Source of the DNA: Paenibacillus glycinis
Lineage (GTDB): Bacteria > Bacillota > Bacilli > Paenibacillales > Paenibacillaceae
Length of the DNA stretch: 64,000 nt
Direction of reading: 5' to 3'
NCBI RefSeq assembly: GCF_009909185.1
Contig: NZ_JAAAMV010000025.1
Span: 124,001 to 188,000 of the forward strand
The notes beneath the pieces are model-generated. The model made no database searches. It saw only the letters and a program-made list of their open reading frames with translations, and was not told the origin of the DNA. Shown piece by piece: positions 27,286 through 35,045 of the stretch. Position 1 is the stretch's first letter. Each line of letters starts with the position of its first letter. The position numbers and the translations under genes are program-made.

Positions 27286-28017
27286 ATGAAGTTCGAATCC
27301 AATACGATTCTCATTACCGGCGGCGCGAGCGGCATCGGCCTTGCGCTGGCCAAGCGGTTCCTGGCGGCCGGCAACAAAGTCATTATCGGCGGAAGAAGGG
27401 CGGACAAGCTGGCCGAGGCCAAAGCGGTCCATCCGGAGCTGGCGACATACGTCGTCGACGTGTCCAAGGAAGCGGAGCGCATCGCGCTGTACGAGCAAGT
27501 AACGAGGGAGCATCCGGACGTGAACGTGCTGCTCAATAATGCCGGCGTAATGCGGTTCATCCGGCTGGACGCGCAGGAGCCCTGGCAGGACGCCGAGTCC
27601 GAGCTCGCGACGAACCTGGCCGCGCCGATTCATTTGTCGACGCTGTTCGCGCGGCATTTCGCGGGGAAAGACCAAGCGGCGATCCTGAACGTCACGTCGG
27701 GACTTGCCCACGTGCCGATCGCCGCGGCTCCCGTCTATTGCGCGACGAAGGCGGCGCTGCATTCGTTCACGTTATCGCTGCGCAAGCAATTGGAGCAGCA
27801 GGGCATCGAGGTGCTCGAGATCTGCCCGCCGCATACGAATACCGATCTCGGCATTCCGGGCGGCAACGCCCACGGCATCCCGCTCGATCTGTTCGCGGAC
27901 GCGGTCATGAAGAGCTTGGCCGAGGGCGAGCAAGAGGTAAGCTACGGCTGGTCCACGCTGACCTCGCAAGCTTCGCGGGCGGAGCGCGACGAGATCTTCA
28001 AGCAAGTGAACGCATAA
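27286..28017 (+). CDS. Short-chain dehydrogenase/reductase (DltE-like)
   Basis: A 243-aa Rossmann-fold oxidoreductase. TGGASGIG at 11-18 is the nucleotide loop, NNAG lies near 84, and the catalytic residues are S138, Y151 and K155 (YCATK). It resembles the DltE/YvaG-like SDR group; the substrate is unknown. Two ATGs compete at 27280 and 27286; GAAGGAG ends 1 bp before the first and 7 bp before the second, so the second is chosen. It is divergent from the MmyB-like regulator, its probable controller. Confidence 0.9.
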   Translation: MKFESNTILITGGASGIGLALAKRFLAAGNKVIIGGRRADKLAEAKAVHPELATYVVDVSKEAERIALYEQVTREHPDVNVLLNNAGVMRFIRLDAQEPWQDAESELATNLAAPIHLSTLFARHFAGKDQAAILNVTSGLAHVPIAAAPVYCATKAALHSFTLSLRKQLEQQGIEVLEICPPHTNTDLGIPGGNAHGIPLDLFADAVMKSLAEGEQEVSYGWSTLTSQASRAERDEIFKQVNA

Positions 28018-28044
28018 GCGCCCGGCGTAACGGCTCCAACGAGA

Positions 28045-28070
28045 GAACAACCCGAATTTTCGGGTTGTTC
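28045..28070 (+). terminator. Terminator after the SDR gene
   Basis: GAACAACCCG (28045-28054) pairs with CGGGTTGTTC (28061-28070), followed by TTT. Confidence 0.85.
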
Positions 28071-28152
28071 TTTGCATTGGAGGCGGGATTTAATTTGCCC
28101 GGCCTCTACGTGCAGCTGATCACATACTTATCTTCCGGGATGGATACGTTTT

Positions 28153-28179
28153 TCGATCGTATCGATCGTTCCGATCGTG
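28153..28179. repeat. Three 9-bp CGATCG direct repeats
   Basis: CGATCG occurs at 28154, 28163 and 28172, each within a 9-bp unit (TCGATCGTA, TCGATCGTT, CCGATCGTG). The 9-bp phasing is unusual for chance and could be a protein-binding array, or replication-slippage noise. Confidence 0.55.
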
Positions 28180-28381
28180 TTAAGATAGATTTGCCTTGCG
28201 TTTATAGGAGGCAAACGAGGCGTTTCTTTTGACAAAATAACGCAAAACGCAGCTTACACGTTGAGGGCCTTATTTTTATTGCCTTATTCTTATCGCATTT
28301 TTCCCGCTTATTGTTCGTTTATTCCAGCATCCGTCCGAGCGCACGTCGCCGGGCGCGATGATAACCGGGAGGTCATGGAGC

Positions 28382-29452
28382 ATGAGAATCGGGGACGCGC
28401 GCGCCGCGGCGGCGGATTGGGTCGCGCGGCACGCAAGCTTGGAGGCCGGGTTCAAGGGGGCTTACTACAGCGGTTCGACCGTGGGAAAGCCGGATGACGC
28501 GGAGCTTCCCGCTTCGTCCGACGTCGATGTCGTCGTCGTGCTCGACGGGCCGGAACCCCCGCTCAAGCTCGGGAAGTTCGTCTACCGCGGCACGCTGATC
28601 GAGATCACCTACCTCTCCTGGGAGCAGATCGGCTCGGCCGAGGATGTGCTCGCCTCCTATCATCTGGCGGGCAGCTTCCGCGCGGATACGATCATCGCGG
28701 ACCCCACGGGCCAGCTCCGCGGCGTGCAAACGCAGGTCGCCCGCGGCTTTGCGGAGGAAGCATGGGTGCGCCGCCGCTGCGAGAACGCCAGGCAGCGGAT
28801 CGAGAACGGGCTGCGGGGCTTCGACGCCTCCGCGCCCTGGCACGATCAGGTCACGTCCTGGCTGTTCCCGGCCGGCGTGACCACGCATGTGCTCCTCGTC
28901 GCGGCGCTGCGCAATCCTACCGTGCGGCTCCGTTACCTCGCCGCGCGCGAAGTATTGGCGGAATACGGCCACGGCGGCTTGTATCCGGAATTGTTGGCGC
29001 TGCTTGGCTGCGCGACCTGGACGCCGGAACGTACCGCCCGGCACGTGGACGGACTCGCCCGCACCTTCGATGCCGCCGCTGCCGCGGCCAAGACGCCGTT
29101 CTTCTTCTGCTCGGACATCACCGCCGCGGCGAGGCCGATCGCGATCGACGGGAGCTTCGCGCTCATCCGGGCCGGCGATCACCGCGAAGCCGTCTTCTGG
29201 ATCGTGGCGACCTTCGCCCGCTGCCACAAGATACTCGCCGCGGATGCCCCGGACCTGGAGGCCGCGCTCGCGCCGGCGTTTGACGCGGTCTTGGCCGACC
29301 TCGGCATCGCCGGCACGGAGGATCTCGCGCGGCGCGCCGAAGCCGTCGCCCGGTTCCTGCCCCGGCTGCGGGACGCCGCCGATGCGATCCTGCTGGCCAA
29401 TCCGGAGATCTTGCGGCAGCCGCGGTTTGATCAAGAGCGATCGCCCTCTTAG
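28382..29452 (+). CDS. Nucleotidyltransferase-fold protein
   Basis: A 356-aa cytoplasmic protein. The N-terminus has the beta-polymerase-type nucleotidyltransferase pattern: YYSGSTVGKPDD followed by the acidic SSDVDVVVVL (about residues 43-52), with DVDV as the expected metal pair. The rest (100-356) is an Ala/Arg-rich helical domain without a recognised motif. Relatives include aminoglycoside adenylyltransferases and tRNA-type enzymes, but no specific substrate can be given. CGGGAGGT sets the ATG at 28382; an ATG 24 bp upstream precedes that site. Exceptionally GC-rich third positions. Confidence 0.75.
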   Translation: MRIGDARAAAADWVARHASLEAGFKGAYYSGSTVGKPDDAELPASSDVDVVVVLDGPEPPLKLGKFVYRGTLIEITYLSWEQIGSAEDVLASYHLAGSFRADTIIADPTGQLRGVQTQVARGFAEEAWVRRRCENARQRIENGLRGFDASAPWHDQVTSWLFPAGVTTHVLLVAALRNPTVRLRYLAAREVLAEYGHGGLYPELLALLGCATWTPERTARHVDGLARTFDAAAAAAKTPFFFCSDITAAARPIAIDGSFALIRAGDHREAVFWIVATFARCHKILAADAPDLEAALAPAFDAVLADLGIAGTEDLARRAEAVARFLPRLRDAADAILLANPEILRQPRFDQERSPS

Positions 29453-29504
29453 AACGCCCAGCCGACATAAATGGAAGGCCAATCGAAATAAAACACCATT
29501 TAGA

Positions 29505-29549
29505 AAGGACCGGGAAGCGCTTCGCCTCAGAAGCATTCCGCCGGTCCTT
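29505..29549 (+). terminator. Terminator after the nucleotidyltransferase-like gene
   Basis: AAGGACCGG (29505-29513) pairs with CCGGTCCTT (29541-29549), with an inner GAAGC/GCATTC-type stem. Confidence 0.65.
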
Positions 29550-29567
29550 CGCATTTTCGCGTTTTCC

Positions 29568-29616
29568 AATGTAAATTACACTTTACATTATGTATGCTTT
29601 ATATTACATTATGTAT
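29568..29616. promoter_or_regulatory. AT-rich promoter/operator array before the membrane-XRE pair
   Basis: AATGTAAA (29568-29575) and TTTACATT (29582-29589) form a perfect inverted repeat, and TTACATTATGTAT occurs twice exactly 21 bp apart (29583-29595 and 29604-29616). TTACAC and TATATT with an 18-bp spacer could be the promoter. The array probably binds the XRE protein of this operon (inference). Confidence 0.6.
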
Positions 29617-29659
29617 AACATAATTGACTCAAGATTCGTCATTACAGGAGGAGCCCACG

Positions 29660-30106
29660 ATGTCCTATCAAGAAAAGAAGCATCTCGTTAACGGAATCGG
29701 CAGTTTATTGTTATTTGCGGTTTATTGTTGGTTCGTGCTGCAGCGGCATGAGGCGGGGAGCTTCGATTCCACCGCGTCCTTCCGCTTCTGGGCGGCCGCC
29801 ATTCTCATCCTGATCCCGCTGTCGATCGCGGCGAAGATCATCCTGACGATCCTGTTCAACATCGTCTACCGCATGACGGATCGCGAGAAGGAGCCTTCTT
29901 TCTCCGACGAGCGCGACAAGCTGATCGGGCTGAAGGCCACGCGGAACTCCCATTACGCGTTCGTGCTCGGCTTTCTCCTGTCGCTCGGGTCGCTGATCCT
30001 GAATGCGGAGCCCTCGGCAATGTTCGTCATGCTGATGTTCGCCGGAGTCGCGTCGGAGCTCGTCGGCGCGTTCACGCAGCTCTATCTGTACCGGAAAGGA
30101 TTCTAA
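29660..30106 (+). CDS. Small four-helix membrane protein paired with an XRE regulator
   Basis: A 148-aa membrane protein with hydrophobic segments at about 12-28, 43-67, 97-113 and 117-136 and a charged loop (REKEPSFSDERDKLIGLKATR) between the second and third. The family (DUF2178-like arrangement) is recurrently encoded next to a small XRE regulator; the function is not established. CAGGAGGAGCC precedes the ATG. The next gene begins 1 bp after its stop, so the two are one operon. Confidence 0.78.
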   Translation: MSYQEKKHLVNGIGSLLLFAVYCWFVLQRHEAGSFDSTASFRFWAAAILILIPLSIAAKIILTILFNIVYRMTDREKEPSFSDERDKLIGLKATRNSHYAFVLGFLLSLGSLILNAEPSAMFVMLMFAGVASELVGAFTQLYLYRKGF

Positions 30107-30107
30107 G

Positions 30108-30329
30108 ATGGTCAAACTCTCGGTTCACAACCACATCCGCAAATTGCGCTTCGACCGCGATGAAATGACGCAGCAGCAGCTGGCCGAGAAAGTAGGCGTG
30201 ACCCGCCAAACCATCGTCGCCATCGAGAAAGGCAACTACTCCCCTTCCTTGGAACTGGCGTTTCGCATCGCGCTCGTCTTCGGTTCACCGCTCGAAGAGG
30301 TATTTTATATCGAGCTTCCCGAAGCCTAA
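30108..30329 (+). CDS. Small XRE family regulator (YozG/YvaO-type)
   Basis: A 73-aa protein consisting almost entirely of one lambda-repressor-like helix-turn-helix (MTQQQLAEKVGVTRQTIVAIE, residues 20-40). Size and the SPSLELAFRIALVFGSPLEEVFYI tail match the short XRE proteins that repress their own two-gene operon. It begins 1 bp after the membrane-protein gene, and the repeats at 29568-29616 are likely operators. Confidence 0.9.
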   Translation: MVKLSVHNHIRKLRFDRDEMTQQQLAEKVGVTRQTIVAIEKGNYSPSLELAFRIALVFGSPLEEVFYIELPEA

Positions 30330-30405
30330 GGCTTCTGCTTGTCGTTCCCTGTTCCATGCGCCTTGTCCGCTGACATCGCCCATAACGTTCGAGGAGGAAG
30401 CTGAT

Positions 30406-31368
30406 ATGAAAGCCGTGATATGCGCCAAATACGGCACGCCTGACGTGCTGCGGTTCACCGAAGTCCCCGCCCCCGTGCCCGGAGAGGGCCAAATACGGGT
30501 ACGCGTCCGCGCCGCGGTCGTAACCCCGTCGGACTGCTCCTTTCGCAAGGCCGACCCGTTCATCGTCCGGTTCGTGTACGGACTCGCGAGACCGAGGAAT
30601 CCGATCCTGGGGGTCGAGCTGGCCGGGGACGTCGAATCCGTCGGCAGGAGCGTGACCGCCTTCAAGCCCGGCGATCGGGTGTTCGGCGTCAGTCCCCGCA
30701 CCTTCGGCGCGCATGCCGAGTTCAACTGCCTGGACGAAAACGGGCCGCTCGCGATCATGCCGGCCAATCTGACGTACGAGGAAGCCGCGGGGCTCAGCGA
30801 CGGCGCGCCGACGGCATTGATCTTCCTGCGGGATATCGCGGCGATCCGGCCCGGACAGAAGCTGCTGATCAACGGCGCCTCCGGGGCGGTCGGCGCTTAC
30901 GCGGTGCAGCTCGCCAAGCATTACGGCGCGGACGTGACCGGGGTATGCAGCACGGACAATCTGGCGCTGGTGCAATCGCTGGGCGCCGATAAGGTCATCG
31001 ATTATACCCGGACCGACTTTACCGCGGGCAGGCAAACCTACGACGCGATCTTCGACGCGGTGGGCAAAAGCTCGTTCCCGCGCTGCGCGGGCGCGCTGAC
31101 GCCGCAGGGCGTCTATCTCTCCACGAGCCTCAAGCCGACGATGATGGTCCATGCGCTGCGTACGGCCAAGCGCGAAGGCAAGAAGGCGCGGTTCGTCGCC
31201 GCGGGCTTGCGGCAAACCCGGGCAAACTTCGACTTTCTCCGCGAGCTTGCCGAAGCCGGCGGCATCCGACCGGTCATCGACCGGCGTTATCCGCTCGAAC
31301 AAGCTGCCGAGGCGCACCGCTACGTGGAGACGGGACGCAAGAAGGGGAACGTGATTTTAACGTTGTGA
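30406..31368 (+). CDS. Zinc-independent medium-chain alcohol dehydrogenase/quinone reductase
   Basis: A 320-aa MDR-family enzyme. The GroES-like domain covers residues 1-115 and the Rossmann part has the NADPH loop NGASGAVGAYAVQLAKHYGA (about 153-172). The structural and catalytic zinc cysteines of ADH are absent, placing it with quinone oxidoreductase/zeta-crystallin-type reductases. GAGGAGGAAGC precedes the ATG. A terminator follows. Confidence 0.9.
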   Translation: MKAVICAKYGTPDVLRFTEVPAPVPGEGQIRVRVRAAVVTPSDCSFRKADPFIVRFVYGLARPRNPILGVELAGDVESVGRSVTAFKPGDRVFGVSPRTFGAHAEFNCLDENGPLAIMPANLTYEEAAGLSDGAPTALIFLRDIAAIRPGQKLLINGASGAVGAYAVQLAKHYGADVTGVCSTDNLALVQSLGADKVIDYTRTDFTAGRQTYDAIFDAVGKSSFPRCAGALTPQGVYLSTSLKPTMMVHALRTAKREGKKARFVAAGLRQTRANFDFLRELAEAGGIRPVIDRRYPLEQAAEAHRYVETGRKKGNVILTL

Positions 31369-31407
31369 CGCCAGCGGTCCGCGTCACGCGGCCCGATCGA
31401 AAATAAA

Positions 31408-31440
31408 ACCGGGGAGCCCTCCTGGCGAGGCCTCCCCGGT
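31408..31440 (+). terminator. Terminator of the reductase gene
   Basis: ACCGGGGAG (31408-31416) pairs with CTCCCCGGT (31432-31440) with an inner CCTC/GAGG stem. Confidence 0.7.
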
Positions 31441-31557
31441 TCGACGTCGGGCATTAGTGGGGTATTAATGTCCATCTCAATCCTCGGTTCGTTAGGCGGC
31501 AACGGTTGCCGGCGCATGCCATCTCGGTTCGTCGGCCGGCGCATCCATGCCGAATTC

Positions 31558-31710
31558 TTATTGCGGCGCCATCATCTTGCCGAGCTCGTCGAGCAGCCGC
31601 TCCCGCGTGACCGGATCGTCGTAATTCCGGCGGCTGTTCATGACGTACACGTGACCGTTCTTCACGGCCGGCAACGTCGACCAGACCCGGGTCGCGAGCA
31701 ATACCTTCGT
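31558..31710 (-). pseudogene. C-terminal remnant of an iron-siderophore substrate-binding protein
   Basis: The - strand frame ending at 31558 encodes about 48 residues with the typical C-terminus of FecB-family binding proteins: VWSTLPAVKNGHVYV, then NYDDPVTRERLLDELGKMM. Upstream, the frame continues into residues with no family resemblance and has no credible start, and the roughly 250 residues of the binding domain are missing. A terminator-like hairpin of the ABC-F gene lies within 70 bp. It is distinct from the intact homologue at 7590-8639 and marks a deletion of an uptake gene. Confidence 0.65.
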
Positions 31711-31773
31711 CGCCGTCGTCGTTTCCTCCGTCTCGTGCAATGCTCGAACTTTCTCGAATTCGGCCGCAAAAAA

Positions 31774-31799
31774 GGCCAACCAGCAAAAACTGGTTGACC
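31774..31799 (-). terminator. Terminator of the first ABC-F gene
   Basis: GGCCAACCAG (31774-31783) pairs with CTGGTTGACC (31790-31799); A6 at 31768-31773 gives a U-run on the - strand transcript. Confidence 0.8.
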
Positions 31800-31889
31800 C
31801 CATGACACGGAAGGCCGCGATGCCGCTGGCACCGCGGCTCCCGGTAACCGCTCGCGCGCAACCGATTGTCCGACTACCGGTCGCCCTGC

Positions 31890-33461
31890 CTACAAATTCT
31901 GCTCGCTGACGCCCTTCTCCGGGTCGAAGGTCAGCATCTTCGTGCCGATCTTGTCGATGAAGAACCGGTCATGGCTGACCGTCACGACCGCGCCGGGGAA
32001 ATGGATCAGCGCCTGCTCCATGACCTGGATGCTCATGAGATCCAGATGGTTGGTCGGCTCGTCCAGGACGATGACCGCGGCGCCGGAGAGCAGGCATTTC
32101 GCCAGCGCGACCCGCGCCTTCTGCCCGCCGGAGAGGTTGCCGATGAACTTGCTCAGGTCATTCTCCGAGAATTGCAGCATCGCGAGGAACTTGTTCACCT
32201 TCTTGCGCGGCGCGTCCAATCCCAGCCCGTACGTATTGACCGCATGGCTCACGGTATCCTTCGGATCGAGCTCCTCCCACATCCGGTTGAAGTACGCGTA
32301 GCCGACGCCTTTCTCCCAGACCACCTCGCCGGCTTCCGGCTTCTCTTGCCCGGTCAGCGCCTTGATGAGCGTCGACTTCCCGCTGCCGTTCGGGCCGACG
32401 ATGACCAGACGGTCATCCTTCTGAATATCGAAGCTGACGTTCTCGAAGATCCGCCGTCCGTCGTAGGTTTGCCCGATCCCCTTCACCTCGCACAGCTTGT
32501 CCGGAAAGCGCAGCCGCTCGTAAATGTCGGTGATCAGCACGTTGACGGGATGCGGCTCGATTCGCTTCTTATTGTCCGCGAGCTTGCGGGAGAGACGATC
32601 CTTGGCGGATTTGCGGCTCGCGCGGGTGTCGATGGCCTCCGCCTCCATGACGAGCAGCTCTTCCTCCCACTCGAACTGGCGGTCCAGCTCCTTCTTGCGC
32701 ATCTTCTTCTTGCGCACGTAATCCGTGTAGTTCCCCTCGTACGTCTGGAAATGGTAATTCTCGATCTCGATCGTCTGCGTCACGACTTTATCGATGAACT
32801 CGCGGTCATGGGACACCAGCAGCATGGCGCCCTTGAAGCGGAACAACCATTGCTCGAGCCATGCAATACCCTCGATATCGAGGTAATTCGTCGGCTCGTC
32901 GAGCAGGACGACGTCGGGCTGCTGGATCAGCATTTTGGCGAGCGCGGCGCGGTTGCGCCAGCCGCCGGACAACTCGTCGACGGGCTGGTTGCGCGAGCGG
33001 TCGTTAAAGCCCAGCTTCGTCAGCACCGTGTTGATCTCGACGGAGACGTTCCAGCCGTCCAGATGCTCCATTTGCTCGAACAATTCCGCCTGCCGCGCGA
33101 GCAGCCGTTCCATCTCGCCGTCGTCCGCGACCAGGCCCATCTTCTCCCCGACGTCCTGCAGCTCCCGCTCGATCTGCGCCACCTGCTCGAAGCACAGCTC
33201 CAGCTCCTGCTGGACGGACAAACTCCCGTGCAGCTCCGAGAATTGCGAGAAATACCCGATCTTGACCTCGGGATCGACCTCCACTTTCCCGGACGTCGGC
33301 TCTTCTTGACCCAGGATCAGCTTGAACGCCGTCGACTTGCCGGCGCCGTTCCGTCCGATCAGGGCGATGCGCTCCCCCTGGCTCAAGCGAAAATAAATAT
33401 CGCGGAAAATCAGCGAATCTTCGTATTTCTTCGTGACGTTCTCCAACCGAATTACGCTCAT
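31890..33461 (-). CDS. ABC-F family ATP-binding protein
   Basis: A 523-aa cytoplasmic protein with two ABC domains and no membrane part. Walker A loops are GRNGAGKST and GPNGSGKST, signatures LSGGWRNR and LSGGQKAR, and Walker B regions end in LLDEPTNYLD and VLDEPTNHLD. The interdomain linker (about residues 245-310) is a Lys/Arg-rich helical hairpin, the element that reaches the ribosomal P/E site in characterised ABC-F factors. Function is therefore ribosome-associated (translation or antibiotic protection), though which is not visible. The ATG at 33461 has GAAGGAGAG; the longer in-frame extension is not coding. A second ABC-F gene lies at 52750. Confidence 0.94.
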   Translation of the reverse strand: MSVIRLENVTKKYEDSLIFRDIYFRLSQGERIALIGRNGAGKSTAFKLILGQEEPTSGKVEVDPEVKIGYFSQFSELHGSLSVQQELELCFEQVAQIERELQDVGEKMGLVADDGEMERLLARQAELFEQMEHLDGWNVSVEINTVLTKLGFNDRSRNQPVDELSGGWRNRAALAKMLIQQPDVVLLDEPTNYLDIEGIAWLEQWLFRFKGAMLLVSHDREFIDKVVTQTIEIENYHFQTYEGNYTDYVRKKKMRKKELDRQFEWEEELLVMEAEAIDTRASRKSAKDRLSRKLADNKKRIEPHPVNVLITDIYERLRFPDKLCEVKGIGQTYDGRRIFENVSFDIQKDDRLVIVGPNGSGKSTLIKALTGQEKPEAGEVVWEKGVGYAYFNRMWEELDPKDTVSHAVNTYGLGLDAPRKKVNKFLAMLQFSENDLSKFIGNLSGGQKARVALAKCLLSGAAVIVLDEPTNHLDLMSIQVMEQALIHFPGAVVTVSHDRFFIDKIGTKMLTFDPEKGVSEQNL

Positions 33462-33552
33462 GGTTCTCTCCTTCTCGCTTATGCGGCACTCGCAGTCTGG
33501 CTCGATTATACCACTACGGGAGGACGCGCCGTACGCCGCCCGACAATAAAAA

Positions 33553-33585
33553 CGGGACAACGGCCCGATATTCGCCATTGTCCCG
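33553..33585 (-). terminator. Terminator of the stalk-domain gene
   Basis: CGGGACAA (33553-33560) pairs with TTGTCCCG (33578-33585); A5 to the left supplies a U-run for the - strand. It lies 18 bp past the stop of the gene at 33603. Confidence 0.8.
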
Positions 33586-33602
33586 TATGCCCATCCGCTC
33601 TC

Positions 33603-34754
33603 CTACTTCTCGATCTTGCCCGTATCCACGACTTCGAAATCGCTGCCCTTGACCTTCCCGAGCGCATGCAGATCGTCGTCGTCCCAGCGCGGGTCCGGCG
33701 CGCCGCTGAGGTAGAGGTTGCTGCCGTTGTCGGCGACGATCATGCCGTATTGCTTGAGCGCGCGCAGGATCGCTTGATTCGTCTTGGAATAGCCGGCGAT
33801 GTCGAAATCCTGCCGCAGCCGCAGCCGCAGTCCCATCGGCGGCAGGTTAGGATCCGTGCTGCCAGATGCATAATGGCTCGCAGGCGCGATGAAGCCCTTC
33901 TGCGTCTTGCTCACGGTGAACCGCAGGGCGTGGTCGATCTCGCCCGCGGCCGCTTCGTCGTAGCGGACGAGCCCGGGGAAGATCGGCAGGCCCGCGGCAT
34001 CCGCCGAGGTCCAGCCCTTCGGCCGCTGCGCGTTGGACTTCAGGTCCCACTTGGCGCCGCCGGACGCCGTCCAGCCTGAACCCGACGGGCGCGCGTTGAA
34101 GAGCTCGTAAAGCATCAGGTTGTCCTTGTCGACCACGATGACATGCCGGTCGCCGTCGCCGTTCGGCCCGCCCTCGATCGGCGCGTTCGGGGGAATCGGA
34201 TACGGACCCGGGTCGCTCTCGTCGCCGTAGTCCGTGAACGTTACGTTCACTTTCGCCTGGTCGCCGCCGACGACCGTATACGGAATGCCGATCGGCGCGC
34301 CGTCCCATACCGTGCCGAAGTCGGCGTGCATGCCGACGCCGGCGCCGATGGAGGCGATATATTGCTTGGCATTCGCGTTCACCGGATATTTGGAGATGTC
34401 CGTATTCCACGCGTTGTCCTTCGGAAACGCTTGCAATCCCGCCGGATTCGCCGGCTGGTTGGCCGGGGGCTTCGCCGGTTTGGTGCCGATATAGACGGAA
34501 TTCGTCGCGTTCTCCCACGCGACCGGCTTGCCGAGCGACTCCCCGATGAAGCGGAGCGGCACGTAAGTCGTGTTTTTATAGACGAAACCTTGCGCATCCT
34601 TCGGCGGCTGTTTGTTCACCCCGTCGAAATAATAGTGAATGCTACGAAAATCGACGTTGATCGAGCCGGTCGCCGCATAGCTGAGCCCGGAGAAGAACAC
34701 CGCGCCGCATGCGAAACCGATCGTTGCCGCTTGCCAGCTTTTCCGCTTTCCCAT
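33603..34754 (-). CDS. Secreted stalk-domain protein of unknown function
   Basis: A 383-aa exported protein. Residues 1-28 form a signal peptide (KRKSWQAATIGFACGAVFF then SGLSYA). Residues 30-95 are a copper-amine-oxidase-N-like 'stalk' domain (FVYKNTTYVPLRFIGESLGK). After a Lys/Pro linker, residues 105-383 form a conserved globular domain (DNAWNTDISKYPVN; GDGDRHVIVVDKDNLMLYELF; LRLRQDFDIAGY) found in secreted proteins of many bacteria; its activity is unknown. The ATG at 34754 follows AGAGGAG with 8-bp spacing; a GTG 9 bp earlier overlaps that site. Confidence 0.82.
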   Translation of the reverse strand: MGKRKSWQAATIGFACGAVFFSGLSYAATGSINVDFRSIHYYFDGVNKQPPKDAQGFVYKNTTYVPLRFIGESLGKPVAWENATNSVYIGTKPAKPPANQPANPAGLQAFPKDNAWNTDISKYPVNANAKQYIASIGAGVGMHADFGTVWDGAPIGIPYTVVGGDQAKVNVTFTDYGDESDPGPYPIPPNAPIEGGPNGDGDRHVIVVDKDNLMLYELFNARPSGSGWTASGGAKWDLKSNAQRPKGWTSADAAGLPIFPGLVRYDEAAAGEIDHALRFTVSKTQKGFIAPASHYASGSTDPNLPPMGLRLRLRQDFDIAGYSKTNQAILRALKQYGMIVADNGSNLYLSGAPDPRWDDDDLHALGKVKGSDFEVVDTGKIEK

Positions 34755-35045
34755 CCTGTTCACTCCTCTTGCAGGTTATGGACCTCATTGTAGCGGCGCG
34801 GGAGCCGGTCAGCCATAGGGCGGGGAGCCCTTTTTGGATGAGAATTTTCTTATTCGGGTCGATGCGTCGCAGTTAAGCGGAGCGACGAGCGTTTTCGGAT
34901 GCGTCGCGGCGATCGGCGCGAGAGCGATTCGGGACAGCTTCTCTTTCGACTGCGTTCCCGGGGGCCGTACCGTTTTCCGTCGGCCGATTATTCACTCGCA
35001 TCGCCGCATAATCTTAGGTAGGACTCTTTCCCAGGGGGCGATCAG

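Larger units (their letters stand above)
28018..28381. other. Intergenic region with terminator and CGATCG triplet
   Basis: About 360 bp. It contains the terminator at 28045-28070, the three-copy CGATCG element at 28153-28179 and an AT-rich region likely to hold the promoter of the nucleotidyltransferase-like gene. A GGAGGCAAACGAGG segment near 28208 is not followed by an open reading frame. Confidence 0.5.
31369..31889. other. Intergenic region with a gene remnant and two terminators
   Basis: About 520 bp between convergent genes. It holds a + strand terminator, the remnant of a substrate-binding-protein gene, and a - strand terminator of the ABC-F gene. Confidence 0.6.

Noticed and set aside
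31866..34079. 737-codon open frame on the + strand
   Set aside because: Antisense shadow of the ABC-F and stalk genes; no start context and no family resemblance.
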